NCBI GenBank assembly: GCA_003641555.1
Contig: QNAT01000043.1
Span: 1-7,953, forward strand
DNA length: 7,953 nucleotides
Reading direction: 5' to 3'
Source: Thermotoga sp.
Lineage (GTDB): Bacteria; Thermotogota; Thermotogae; B3-G13
This document shows, in pieces, positions 1 to 7,580 of this stretch (position 1 is its first letter; each line of letters starts with the position of its first letter). The notes beneath the pieces were generated by a model. It did no database searches and was not told where the DNA came from. It saw only the letters and a program-made list of their open reading frames with translations. The position numbers and the translations under genes are program-made.

Positions 1-49
1 ACAATTTGTGGTTGAATAATATAAAAACTATGGAAGGGAATGGTGTGAA

Positions 50-574
50 TTGAAAAGCTTAGTGATCGTGGATATGCAGAGAGATTTTGTGGATAAAGGA
101 GGAGTACTCTATTTCCCAAAAGCGGAGGATATTAAAGATAACATCATAAAAAAGATAGAAGAATATGAAAAGATGGAATTGCCGATCATCACCACGCAAG
201 ATTGGCATGACATGGAAGATAGAGAATTCAAAAAATTTCCTCCACATTGCATTAAGGGAAGTTATGGGGCCCGTCTAACGAGTAGAATCGAAGACGTTCT
301 AAAAGATTATAACTCACACTTTTCCATCAAGAAGAAACGGTTTTCTGCCTTCTTCGAAACCAGTTTAGAAGATATACTTAAGGAAGCTGGTATAAATGAA
401 GTTGAAGTCTGTGGGGTGATCACCCATATCTGTGTCCTTTATACAGTAGAGGGTTTTAGAAATAGGGATATACAAACGAGCGTTCTTGAACAAGGTGTTG
501 CATCTTTTGATAAGGCTGCTCACGAATGCGCCTTAAAATTCATGAAAGAAGTATTAGGAGCACAAATAGTTTAG
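50..574 (+). CDS. pncA: Nicotinamidase (isochorismatase-like cysteine hydrolase, YueJ/PncA type)
   Basis: Predicted to deamidate nicotinamide to nicotinate in the cytoplasm, feeding NAD salvage. The 174-residue protein shows the family's Asp-Lys-Cys triad: D8 in VIVDMQRDF, K95 in the KKKRFSAF segment, and C128 in GVITHICVLYT. The likely metal ligands are D51 and H53 (TTQDWH) and H66 (FPPHCIKG). The FPPHxIKG, KxRaSAF and VASF motifs match from memory the Bacillus YueJ subgroup, and this metal set favours nicotinamidase over isochorismatase. Length is normal to slightly short. Translation starts at a TTG; no earlier in-frame start exists after the stop at 17-19, and the next Met (M9) would remove catalytic D8. 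A purine-rich GGAAGGG at 32-38 is the probable ribosome site, 11 bases upstream, which is rather far. Only 49 bases precede it, so operon membership upstream is unknown. It converges with guaA. Confidence 0.8.
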   Translation: MKSLVIVDMQRDFVDKGGVLYFPKAEDIKDNIIKKIEEYEKMELPIITTQDWHDMEDREFKKFPPHCIKGSYGARLTSRIEDVLKDYNSHFSIKKKRFSAFFETSLEDILKEAGINEVEVCGVITHICVLYTVEGFRNRDIQTSVLEQGVASFDKAAHECALKFMKEVLGAQIV

Positions 575-587
575 GATGATAAGAGAA

Positions 588-618
588 GAATCCTCCTCAT
601 TTTAATGAGGAGTGGTTC
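588..618. terminator. Hairpin terminator between convergent pncA and guaA
   Basis: The arms 593-600 (CTCCTCAT) and 605-612 (ATGAGGAG) pair perfectly over 8 bp around a 4-base loop. Allowing one bulged T at 613 and one G-T pair, the stem extends to 588-592/614-618. It lies 14 bases after the pncA stop and just past the end of guaA. Read on the minus strand, the hairpin is followed by a pyrimidine-rich TTCTCTTATC tract, so it suits guaA better. On the plus strand the following sequence is only weakly T-rich. It may serve both genes. No long U-run is present, so efficiency is uncertain. Confidence 0.5.
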
Positions 619-624
619 ATTATA

Positions 625-2169
625 CTACTCCCACTCTATAGTTGCGGGGGGTTTATCCGTTATATCGTACACTACACGGTTAACTCCTTTTATCTCATTT
701 GTTATGCGTTTCGACGCCTTTTTAAGAATATCAAGAGGTATTTCACTCCAGCTGGCTGTCATTCCCTCCACACTGTTTACTGCCCTTAAAGCTACAACGT
801 AGCCATAAGTTCTTTTGTCACCTGTTACTCCAACACTTCTTAAAGGGAGCAGTACCACAAATGATTGCCAGATTTTTTCCATCCATCCATTTTCCTCCAG
901 GACCTCTCTGAATATCGCATCCGCTTCACGTACTATCTCAATGCGTTCGAGTGTTATTTCTCCAATTATTCTTATAGCGATCCCTGGACCCGGGAACGGC
1001 TGTCTATTCAATATCTGTTCCGGGATACCGAGTATCTTTCCTATCTCCCTCACCTCGTCTTTGAAAAGTGTCCTCAAAGGTTCTACTATTTTCAAATTCA
1101 TTTCTTCCGGAAGTCCACCAACGTTATGATGGCTCTTTATACGAGAGATCGTGGTTGAGCCAGAGGCAGCACTTTCTATTACATCAGAGTATATCGTTCC
1201 TTGAACGAGATATTTTATCTCTCCTGCTCTTGCACTTTCCCGTTCGAATGCCCTTATGAATTGCTCACCGATTCTTTTTCTCTTCTCCTCGGGGTCTGTA
1301 ACACCTTTCAAAACATTTAAGAATTCCTTTGAGGCATCTACCACTTTTAGATTCAATCCCAATCCATTTCGCATATATCTCCTGACATCTTCTACTTCTT
1401 CTTTTCTCATAAATCCGTGATCGACTAATACGGCTAATAATCTATTTCCTATAGCTCTGTTTACCATCACAGCCGCAACCGTCGAATCCACTCCACCAGA
1501 GAGGGCACATATAGCCCTTTCATTACCTATTTCCTCCCTTATATTCTGAATTCTGTTTGTTACGAAATTCTCAAGGGACCAACTGGATTCACATCCACAT
1601 ATATCGAAGACAAAATTCTTCAAGATCTGCATACCATATTCAGTTTGTGTTACTTCCACGTGAAATTGAAGTGCATATATTTTTTCTTCAGAGAATTCGA
1701 ATGCAGCACATACTCTATTCTCGGTCTCAGCAGTCGCTACAGAGCCTTTCGGAAGTGTGCGGACATCATCGCCATGACTCATCCAAACTGTGATCTTTTC
1801 TGGGATAGCCTTGAACAAAGAACTCTGTTTGAGGATCTTTACAGCAGTATTCCCATATTCCCTTTTCTCAGAAGAACGCACCTTTCCATCAAAATGCCTG
1901 GCTATCAGCTGCATGCCATAACATATACCAAGTATGGGTATCTCTTTAGAAAATATTTGTGCACTTACATCAGTAGCATCTGGTGAGTTAACGCTTCTCG
2001 GTCCACCTGAAAGTATTATCCCCTTTACATGAGAAGAACTGCTGCCAATCACCTTATCTACATCATTCGGCTGGATAACCTCAGAATATACTTTCATTTC
2101 CCGAATTCGCCTTGCTATTAACTGTGTATACTGAGAACCGAAATCTATTACCACTATTTTTTCTTTCAT
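625..2169 (-). CDS. guaA: GMP synthase (glutamine-hydrolysing)
   Basis: Converts XMP to GMP using ATP and glutamine, the last step of guanylate synthesis, in the cytoplasm. The 514 residues are full length for the family. The class I glutamine amidotransferase domain fills about residues 4-190, with GGPRSV (55-60), nucleophile C83 in GICYGMQ, and H170/E172. The ATP-pyrophosphatase domain follows, with PP-loop SGGVDS (224-229). The C-terminal dimerisation/XMP-binding region has PFPGPGIAIR (391-400), GDKRTYGY and the terminal KPPATIEWE. The amidotransferase His-Glu motif reads FHVEVTQT rather than the common FHPEVTHT, a mild deviation that keeps both catalytic residues. It starts at ATG with AAGGA 8 bases upstream, 11 bases after the pilin-like gene, and is the last gene of the minus-strand operon containing hpt. 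Identity is essentially certain. Confidence 0.97.
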   Translation of the reverse strand: MKEKIVVIDFGSQYTQLIARRIREMKVYSEVIQPNDVDKVIGSSSSHVKGIILSGGPRSVNSPDATDVSAQIFSKEIPILGICYGMQLIARHFDGKVRSSEKREYGNTAVKILKQSSLFKAIPEKITVWMSHGDDVRTLPKGSVATAETENRVCAAFEFSEEKIYALQFHVEVTQTEYGMQILKNFVFDICGCESSWSLENFVTNRIQNIREEIGNERAICALSGGVDSTVAAVMVNRAIGNRLLAVLVDHGFMRKEEVEDVRRYMRNGLGLNLKVVDASKEFLNVLKGVTDPEEKRKRIGEQFIRAFERESARAGEIKYLVQGTIYSDVIESAASGSTTISRIKSHHNVGGLPEEMNLKIVEPLRTLFKDEVREIGKILGIPEQILNRQPFPGPGIAIRIIGEITLERIEIVREADAIFREVLEENGWMEKIWQSFVVLLPLRSVGVTGDKRTYGYVVALRAVNSVEGMTASWSEIPLDILKKASKRITNEIKGVNRVVYDITDKPPATIEWE

Positions 2170-2180
2170 ACGATCGATCC

Positions 2181-2663
2181 TTACGGATTGAGATATGCTA
2201 ATTTCACTACGCCTTTATCATATTGAAATCTTATCTTCAGTTTTTTCATAGCTCTTGTCTTACTCTTGTAGATTCCATAAATGAAAATAGCATGAGTATG
2301 AGATGGGGCTCCTGCTGATCCTATATAAAACTTACAGTTCTCATCGAATTTATCATTAAGATAAGGAAGAGAAGCAAGAGAAACAGGAAAAGGATAACGG
2401 CTGGTATAGGAAGCGAGTAATGTATCTACATCGGTTTGTGTTGCTACCCTGGATTCATACATATCATATAAGATATAGTGTATCACACTTTCAGCGGCAT
2501 AACGAGCATGTATGCCATCAGAACGCTCTGCTAATTGCTCAGTTTGTTTCCTGACCATCGTTCCCATAGATATCATCATTATGACACTCACGACTAACAG
2601 AGATATAACTATTCCGAGTAAAATAAGCCCTTTTCCAGATTCTCCCGTGTTTATCTTCATCAC
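2181..2663 (-). CDS. PilX/GspK-like minor pilin-type membrane protein
   Basis: A 160-residue protein with a short charged N-terminus, a single hydrophobic segment (about residues 12-34), then a helical stretch with RYAAESVIHYILYDMYES (about 54-71). This layout, a hydrophobic N-helix running into an amphipathic helix with an A-x-AAEs motif and a small globular C-terminus, is typical of minor pilins/pseudopilins of the PilX and GspK kind, which prime pilus or secretion fibres in the inner membrane. No canonical prepilin cleavage site with Glu at +5 is visible; GESGKG precedes the hydrophobic run, so processing is uncertain. The listed start is GTG at 2663, overlapping the hpt stop by 4 bases; ATG at 2660 directly follows and shares one base with that TGA. 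Either start implies translational coupling to hpt. No other pilus gene is in view. Family assignment rests on architecture, not a strong sequence signature. Confidence 0.6.
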   Translation of the reverse strand: MMKINTGESGKGLILLGIVISLLVVSVIMMISMGTMVRKQTEQLAERSDGIHARYAAESVIHYILYDMYESRVATQTDVDTLLASYTSRYPFPVSLASLPYLNDKFDENCKFYIGSAGAPSHTHAIFIYGIYKSKTRAMKKLKIRFQYDKGVVKLAYLNP

Positions 2664-3208
2664 CTCTCAAGATAGCCTATGTATGGTAAATTCCTATATT
2701 TTTGATTGTAATCAAAGCCGAATCCAACCACGAACTTATCCTCTATTTCAAAGCCCTTGAAATCAATAGGAACATCTATCACTCTTCTGGACGGTTTATC
2801 CAGCAGTGTCACGACCTTCAGATCTTTCGCCTTATAACGTCCGAGATATTTCAAGATATACTCTATGGTTCTCCCACTGTCGATTATATCTTCCACAACC
2901 AGGACGTATTTATTCTTTATATCAATATCTATCCAGGATTTCAGATGTATCCTTGCCTCACTGTTAGTTCCCATATAACTGGAAAGGTTTATAAAGGAGT
3001 ACGTTACATCCAGTTGTATGTGAGGCAGCAAATAGGCACAAAAATGAAGTGCCCCCTTCAAAACCCCTATTGCCACTAGCGTGTCAGTTCTGGGAAGATA
3101 AAACTCCGATATCTCATCTCCCAGCTCCTCTATCCTCTTCAATATTGTCTCTTCACTTAAGAGGACTTTTATCCCGGGAATCCTTCTGACATCACTCACA
3201 TTATACAT
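2660..3208 (-). CDS. hpt: Hypoxanthine (guanine) phosphoribosyltransferase
   Basis: Salvages hypoxanthine and guanine to IMP and GMP with PRPP, in the cytoplasm. Numbered from the ATG start: GVLKGALHF (48-56) is the pyrophosphate loop, SSYMGTNS (76-83) the mobile catalytic loop, VVEDIIDSGRT (104-114) the PRPP-binding signature, LDKPSRR (136-142) and KFVVGFGFDY (158-167) the purine-binding and C-terminal motifs. I choose ATG at 3208 (182 aa): AAGG lies 6 bases upstream, only 8 bases overlap the upstream hydrolase gene, and the length fits the family. A TTG at 3232 would add eight residues (MTEPLRCL) and overlap by 32 bases with no clear ribosome site. It is the second gene of the operon, coupled to both neighbours. 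Together with guaA it supplies GMP by salvage and by amination of XMP. Confidence 0.94.
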   Translation of the reverse strand: MYNVSDVRRIPGIKVLLSEETILKRIEELGDEISEFYLPRTDTLVAIGVLKGALHFCAYLLPHIQLDVTYSFINLSSYMGTNSEARIHLKSWIDIDIKNKYVLVVEDIIDSGRTIEYILKYLGRYKAKDLKVVTLLDKPSRRVIDVPIDFKGFEIEDKFVVGFGFDYNQKYRNLPYIGYLER

Positions 3209-3836
3209 TAAACACCTTAACGGTTCTGTCAAGCGCTTCTATCGTTTTTGCATTCACTTCCCATTCTTTTCCAACATTTTCATAAGATGAGAAGAGTTTC
3301 AAAAAGTCATTCACAGGTGCCAGGTCGAATGCCAAATACTTCGTCTTGTAGTGCATAGGGATGACTACTTTCGGCTTTAGGCTATCGATCACCTTTTTAG
3401 CCTTCTCAGCATCTATTGTGAATTTCCCCCCCACAGGTATCAACAGGATATCAACCTGTCCCAATGCCTTCTTTTGAGATTCATCCAACAAATGCCCTAA
3501 ATCTCCACAATGTACCACGTTCAAGCCCTCCGGAAATCCAAACTTGAATATAATTATAGAACCCCTCTCCCTACCGGAATGCTCATCATGAAATGCCTTA
3601 ATTCCATCGATCTTAATTCCTTTGAATTCCTCATGGCCAGCATCTTTTATCAATTCGAATCTTCCTCTTATAAGATTATGGGCATTGTGATCAAAATGTT
3701 GATGACTCTCGGTTATCAGATCCACTGTTACATCCGGAATTTCATATCCAACACTTCTGTCAAATGGGTCCGTCAGGACCTTTACACCACCTGAATTCAA
3801 TAAAAAACACGCATGTCCAAACCACTTTATTTTCAT
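3201..3836 (-). CDS. UlaG-like metal-dependent hydrolase, metallo-beta-lactamase fold
   Basis: A 211-residue cytoplasmic hydrolase of the UlaG/YtkL-type branch of the metallo-beta-lactamase superfamily. It opens with the family's MKIKWFGHACFLL (compare MKIxWLGHAxF) and LTDPF (21-25). Metal ligands are visible: H45, H47, D49 and H50 in ESHQHFDHN, H109 and D112 in HCGDLGH, and H162 in PMHYKTK. H83/H86 in FHDEHSGRERG fit the usual substrate-side loop. Members are often annotated L-ascorbate-6-phosphate lactonase, but most have unknown substrates, and nothing here supports ascorbate use. ATG at 3836 has AAGGGTG 7 bases upstream (3844-3850). It is first in the operon, and its end overlaps the hpt start. 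The context might suggest a phosphorylated or nucleotide-derived substrate, but that is a guess. Confidence 0.88.
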   Translation of the reverse strand: MKIKWFGHACFLLNSGGVKVLTDPFDRSVGYEIPDVTVDLITESHQHFDHNAHNLIRGRFELIKDAGHEEFKGIKIDGIKAFHDEHSGRERGSIIIFKFGFPEGLNVVHCGDLGHLLDESQKKALGQVDILLIPVGGKFTIDAEKAKKVIDSLKPKVVIPMHYKTKYLAFDLAPVNDFLKLFSSYENVGKEWEVNAKTIEALDRTVKVFNV

Positions 3837-3905
3837 ATAACCACACCCTTTCTTTTTATTATTTTACCATATTTAAGCGAATATTATAAACGTGCCGAAT
3901 TGCAT

Positions 3906-3959
3906 CATATTCATTTCTTCTGTCTTGATGCAAGTCAAATGAACCAAAGAAAACATTAA
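3906..3959 (+). repeat. Hairpin repeat, left copy (decayed), in the divergent promoter region
   Basis: Aligning this stretch without gaps to the reverse complement of 7809-7862 gives 45 identities in 54 positions, including runs such as TTCATTTCTT, TGTCTTGAT and GAACCAAAGAAAA. Most mismatches cluster at 3930-3940, where they break the inner half of the hairpin. Only the outer TTCATTT (3910-3916) / AAATGAA (3937-3943) pairing survives. Similarity fades after the GCCA at 3963-3966. It lies upstream of the SWIM-SNF2 promoter and overlaps one candidate promoter of the minus-strand operon. Confidence 0.75.
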
Positions 3960-4013
3960 ATTGCCACAGGGACTTAACATAGCGGTTTTACATATCTCAA
4001 TTGTATATTCAGT

Positions 4014-4043
4014 TTGTTTCTGAAATAATCTCTCTGTTATAAT
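4014..4043 (+). promoter_or_regulatory. Sigma-70-type promoter for the SWIM-SNF2 gene
   Basis: -35 TTGTTT at 4014-4019, spacer of 18, and a perfect -10 TATAAT at 4038-4043. Transcription would begin near 4050, leaving a leader of about 35 bases that contains the ribosome site GAGGT (4074-4078), 7 bases before the GTG start. The -10 is consensus and the -35 matches TTGACA at three positions. Confidence 0.6.
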
Positions 4044-4085
4044 TATACTGCAATAAGAGTTAGAAGATAAAAAGAGGTCGGTACG

Positions 4086-7000
4086 GTGGGAAGAAGAAGC
4101 ATTTATGGTAAAACATGGTGGGGAAAGGCCTGGATCAAGGCACTGGAAGAGATAGATCGCGATGTCAATAGGCTGCCAAGAGGTAGAACTTATGCCAACA
4201 AGGGAAGAGTATTGGATATAAAGCTGAAGAATGACGGTAAGGTCTACTCATGGGTTCAGGGCAGCAGAAGAACTCCTTACAATGTCAGGATCGCTTTGAA
4301 GCCGTTTACAAAAGTACAAAAGGCTGTGATAAGAGATATCCTGATGAATAGGCCTGATCTATCTTCACAGATGTTGGTTGGTAACCTACCTACGGAATTA
4401 TTCGAGATTCTGTTGCAAAGGGGTATAGCACTCTTTCCAGGCTCATGGGAAGATATGGAGAGTAATTGTTCCTGCCCGGATTGGGCAAATCCCTGCAAGC
4501 ACCTTGCTGCTGTGTATTACATCCTTGCCAACGAGATAGATAAGGACCCATTCTTGATCCTCCAACTTCATGGTCTTTCGAAAGGAGAAATAATCTCCTT
4601 CGCCGAAGAAACAGGCAAGAAAAAAGATGTAGAACATGCCTTTATAGACCCAGACGAGAAAGAAGAAGTCGCAGAAGAAACAAGGGGGATTCTAAATCTA
4701 AATGTGGAAGACTACAACGTACAAAAAATCATATCGCTACTACCTGAAAAACCTCTGTTTTATCCAGAAGGTGCCTTTAAACCTTTCTTATCGGAGATGT
4801 ACAAGCAACTATCTTCCTATGTGCAGAAAGATACTGGAGAGTTAAAAAGACCTTACTTCAAGGAAACTGATTTCAATTTATTCATTTCCGAGAAGGAAAT
4901 TTACTTCGAAATAACGGGGAACCCGATCGACTTACCAGTAAAATCCAGAAGAAAAAGGGATAGAAAATTCAAGGCTTCTATCGCTGATCTCATCGATTAC
5001 TTCAACTCGTTATCTTTGGAAACCGATGAAAATGATAGCGAGACATCTTTATTCCTAAAAAAGCTGTTTTCTTTTATTTTTAAAATTACACAAATAGGGG
5101 CGTTTGTTCCCATAACTTCGAAATTAGACGATAACAACAGCTTCAGTATAATATATACACCTGTTTTATTTAACGAGAAATTAAAGGCTTATGTGAAATA
5201 CTTGAAGTCGATTTCTCCTCATGGATTCGTTAAAAAATTCAACGGAAAGATTTTGAAAAAGGAATTTTGTGTGAAATATGTGACTTCTGTTATCTTAACG
5301 AATATGGTGATGCACACATTCGTATGTAATGATGACAACAGAATCTTACGGACTTTTTTCAAAGGAAGTAGATATGTAGCGAGGAAATTCGATGAAAAGC
5401 AGACCTTTATCAGTGTGAACAATTGGCTTGAACCGTTGATGTTAAGGAACAACAAATATTCGGTATCGATGAGGATAGAACCGAAGAGTAAGACGAAATA
5501 CAAGTTATTCCTGGATATTCATAATAAACGGAATCCATTAGAGCCCCCAATGTTGCTCGAAGAATTTCGTAATTCAGCAAAACACGGTAGATATGTCGAA
5601 GGGGTTTTAAAACAATTGGGCATAATCTCGAGATATTCTTCGGAGATAGGCAAGGCAGTTGCAAGCAAGAATAACTCAGTGATTATCGATTCACTTCAGC
5701 TGAGCAATATAATAGTTGAAACATTGCCTATACTGGAAATACTCGGTGTTGATATAGTGATGCCAAAAGAAATGAAGAAGTTGTTGAAACCCTCTTTGAG
5801 ACTTCTTGCAAAGAGTGCTTCTTCGGGTAAAACTGTATCATATCTTAATCTCCGGGATATGATCTCCTTTGATTGGAAGGTTTATCTGGGTGAAAAGGCG
5901 TTAAACAAAGAGGAGATCGGACGATTACTGAAATTTTCCCGAGGCATAGTGAATTTCAACAACAACTATGTCATGGTAGAACCCGAAGAATTGAGATCCA
6001 TGCTGGCGAGAATGCAAGAAACTCCTCAACCGAGATCGGATATGGAATTGATGAGGGGGATATTCGGTGGTAAGATCGATGGATTCAAACTCTCCGTTGA
6101 TGGTTCCGTTGAAGAGATTTTGAATGAGTTACGAAAGGTTAAGAGGGTTGGAATACCGAGGAATTTGAATGCCGAGCTGCGACATTACCAGACGAGAGGG
6201 TATAGGTGGATATACAATTACGCGGAAAAAGGATTTGGGACCTGCCTGGCAGATGATATGGGACTGGGTAAGACCATCCAGGTTATAAGTGTGATCTTGA
6301 AAAGAAAAGAGAAAAACCAACTGAGCAAACCCGTATTGGTAGTATGTCCCACTACTCTGATAGGTAACTGGTATAAGGAATGCGAGAGATTCGCCCCGGA
6401 TTTAGTGGTAAGGATTTATCATGGGATAAACAGGCAACTGGAAGGAGACTATGATATTCTTCTAACTTCCTATGGTATAGTGAGGAGAGACTTGAAGGAG
6501 ATAAAAGAACGGAATTGGTCAGTGATCGTGATCGATGAAGCGCAGAACATCAAAAATCCTGATACCGTCCAGACCAGGGCTATCAAATCCATCAAGGCAG
6601 ATAGCAAAATCGCCATGACAGGAACACCTGTTGAAAACAGGTTACTTGAACTCTGGAGTATATACGATTTTTTAATGCCAGGCTATCTTCCCAATAGAAC
6701 GGAGTTCATAAAGAAATATTCAATTCCTATAGAAAAATTTAACAACAGTATTGCAAAAGAAGAGTTGAGAAGGATAATACAACCATTTATGATGCGAAGA
6801 GTCAAGACAGACAAGAAGATCATCAAGGACCTGCCGGAAAAGATCAACTTTGATGAATATGTGTATCTAAAACCAGAACAGACCATGCTTTACAAGGAAC
6901 TCACAGAGTCACTTCAAGAAAAGCTTTCAGAGTGTGATGGAATAAAACGAAGTGGTGTTATCTTCAAACTGATCACTGCCTTAAAACAAATATGCAATCA

Positions 7001-7580
7001 TCCTGTCAATTACATCAAAAAAGGCACAGCAAGACCTGAACTTTCTGGAAAGTCAGAAAAACTGATGGAGTTGATAAACGACATAGTAGAACAAAATGAA
7101 AAGGCTCTTGTGTTTACACAGTATAGGGAGATGGGAAAACTTCTGGTTAAAATGCTAAAAAATAGGATGGAATTTGAACCTTTATTCTTTCACGGTGGAC
7201 TAAGCAGAAAGATAAGGGATGAGATGGTAGAAAAATTCCAGAACCTGCATCAATACCCCATTATGATAATATCACTGAAGGCAGGTGGAACCGGGCTGAA
7301 CCTGACAGCAGCAAATCACGTTATTCATTACGATCTGTGGTGGAATCCCGCAGTAGAAAATCAAGCAACAGATAGAGTGTTTAGAATCGGCCAGATGAAG
7401 AACGTCATTGTACACAGATTCATAACTGTGGGGACCTTTGAAGAACGAATAGATGAGATGCTCAAAAAAAAGCGAGAACTCGCCGATAGCATAGTGGGAT
7501 CGGGAGAAAAATGGATAACCCGGCTTTCGAACGACGAGATCATCAATTTACTCAAACTTCACGAGGTAGATACGAAATGA
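4086..7580 (+). CDS. SWIM zinc-finger / SNF2-family ATPase fusion protein
   Basis: A 1164-residue cytoplasmic SNF2 (superfamily 2) ATPase, presumably a double-stranded-DNA translocase or remodeller. Residues 1-175 correspond to a complete bacterial SWIM protein: KTWWGKAWIKALE, RLPRGRTYA, VQGSRRTPYNV, then the finger C128-x-C130-x6-C137-x-H139 (CSCPDWANPCKH) and DPFLILQL. Residues 180-205 are acidic and linker-like; 205-540 are divergent. About 535-640 resembles the SNF2-associated domain (LQLSNIIVETLPILEILGV, then FDWKVYLGEKALNKEEI). The ATPase core follows: HYQTRGYRW (700-708), Walker A DDMGLGKT (723-730), CPTTLIGNW (754-762), DEAQ (817-820), MTGTPVENR (844-852), LVFTQYREM (1008-1016), AGGTGLNL (1066-1073), and QATDRVFRIGQ (1093-1103) with both arginines. 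All core motifs are intact. In Bacillus (YwqA/YwqB) and actinobacteria the two halves are, from memory, adjacent separate genes. The GTG start has GAGGT 7 bases upstream. It appears monocistronic. Its biological role is unproven. Confidence 0.93.
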   Translation: MGRRSIYGKTWWGKAWIKALEEIDRDVNRLPRGRTYANKGRVLDIKLKNDGKVYSWVQGSRRTPYNVRIALKPFTKVQKAVIRDILMNRPDLSSQMLVGNLPTELFEILLQRGIALFPGSWEDMESNCSCPDWANPCKHLAAVYYILANEIDKDPFLILQLHGLSKGEIISFAEETGKKKDVEHAFIDPDEKEEVAEETRGILNLNVEDYNVQKIISLLPEKPLFYPEGAFKPFLSEMYKQLSSYVQKDTGELKRPYFKETDFNLFISEKEIYFEITGNPIDLPVKSRRKRDRKFKASIADLIDYFNSLSLETDENDSETSLFLKKLFSFIFKITQIGAFVPITSKLDDNNSFSIIYTPVLFNEKLKAYVKYLKSISPHGFVKKFNGKILKKEFCVKYVTSVILTNMVMHTFVCNDDNRILRTFFKGSRYVARKFDEKQTFISVNNWLEPLMLRNNKYSVSMRIEPKSKTKYKLFLDIHNKRNPLEPPMLLEEFRNSAKHGRYVEGVLKQLGIISRYSSEIGKAVASKNNSVIIDSLQLSNIIVETLPILEILGVDIVMPKEMKKLLKPSLRLLAKSASSGKTVSYLNLRDMISFDWKVYLGEKALNKEEIGRLLKFSRGIVNFNNNYVMVEPEELRSMLARMQETPQPRSDMELMRGIFGGKIDGFKLSVDGSVEEILNELRKVKRVGIPRNLNAELRHYQTRGYRWIYNYAEKGFGTCLADDMGLGKTIQVISVILKRKEKNQLSKPVLVVCPTTLIGNWYKECERFAPDLVVRIYHGINRQLEGDYDILLTSYGIVRRDLKEIKERNWSVIVIDEAQNIKNPDTVQTRAIKSIKADSKIAMTGTPVENRLLELWSIYDFLMPGYLPNRTEFIKKYSIPIEKFNNSIAKEELRRIIQPFMMRRVKTDKKIIKDLPEKINFDEYVYLKPEQTMLYKELTESLQEKLSECDGIKRSGVIFKLITALKQICNHPVNYIKKGTARPELSGKSEKLMELINDIVEQNEKALVFTQYREMGKLLVKMLKNRMEFEPLFFHGGLSRKIRDEMVEKFQNLHQYPIMIISLKAGGTGLNLTAANHVIHYDLWWNPAVENQATDRVFRIGQMKNVIVHRFITVGTFEERIDEMLKKKRELADSIVGSGEKWITRLSNDEIINLLKLHEVDTK

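Larger units (their letters stand above)
3837..4085. promoter_or_regulatory. Divergent intergenic control region (hydrolase-hpt operon / SWIM-SNF2 gene)
   Basis: 249 bases separate the two divergent starts. The plus-facing promoter is convincing (see its own entry). For the minus-facing operon there are three weak options. One is TTTATA (3885-3890) with TAAAAT (3861-3866), spacer 18, giving a very short leader. A second is TTGCAT (3928-3933) with TATGAT (3904-3909), spacer 18. A third is a consensus TATAAT (minus strand, 3883-3888) lacking a good -35. I cannot choose between them. The middle of the region is occupied by a decayed copy of the hairpin repeat found at 7809-7862. No riboswitch was recognised. 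Confidence 0.5.

Noticed and set aside
605..802. Plus-strand open frame of 65 codons opposite guaA, and the longer ones at 815-1158 and 1557-1986
   Set aside because: They are antisense shadows of guaA, which is unambiguous. Their translations show no family motifs and no ribosome sites were evident.
3208..3232. TTG start for hpt giving a 190-residue protein
   Set aside because: It has no clear ribosome site, overlaps the upstream gene by 32 bases and adds residues beyond the usual family start. ATG at 3208 has AAGG at good spacing.
3837..4085. Purine or other riboswitch upstream of the operon
   Set aside because: The spacer is short, most of it is the repeat copy, and no conserved riboswitch core could be recognised on the minus strand.
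5219..5664. Minus-strand open frames opposite the SWIM-SNF2 gene
   Set aside because: They lie wholly within a continuous coding region with intact motifs, and the translations are hydrophobic and low in complexity as expected for antisense frames.
4086..7580. Assignment of the SNF2 protein to a named phage-defence system (for example DISARM-type)
   Set aside because: No methyltransferase, nuclease or other defence partner is present. The SWIM plus SNF2-associated domain layout matches the housekeeping-like YwqA/YwqB type instead.
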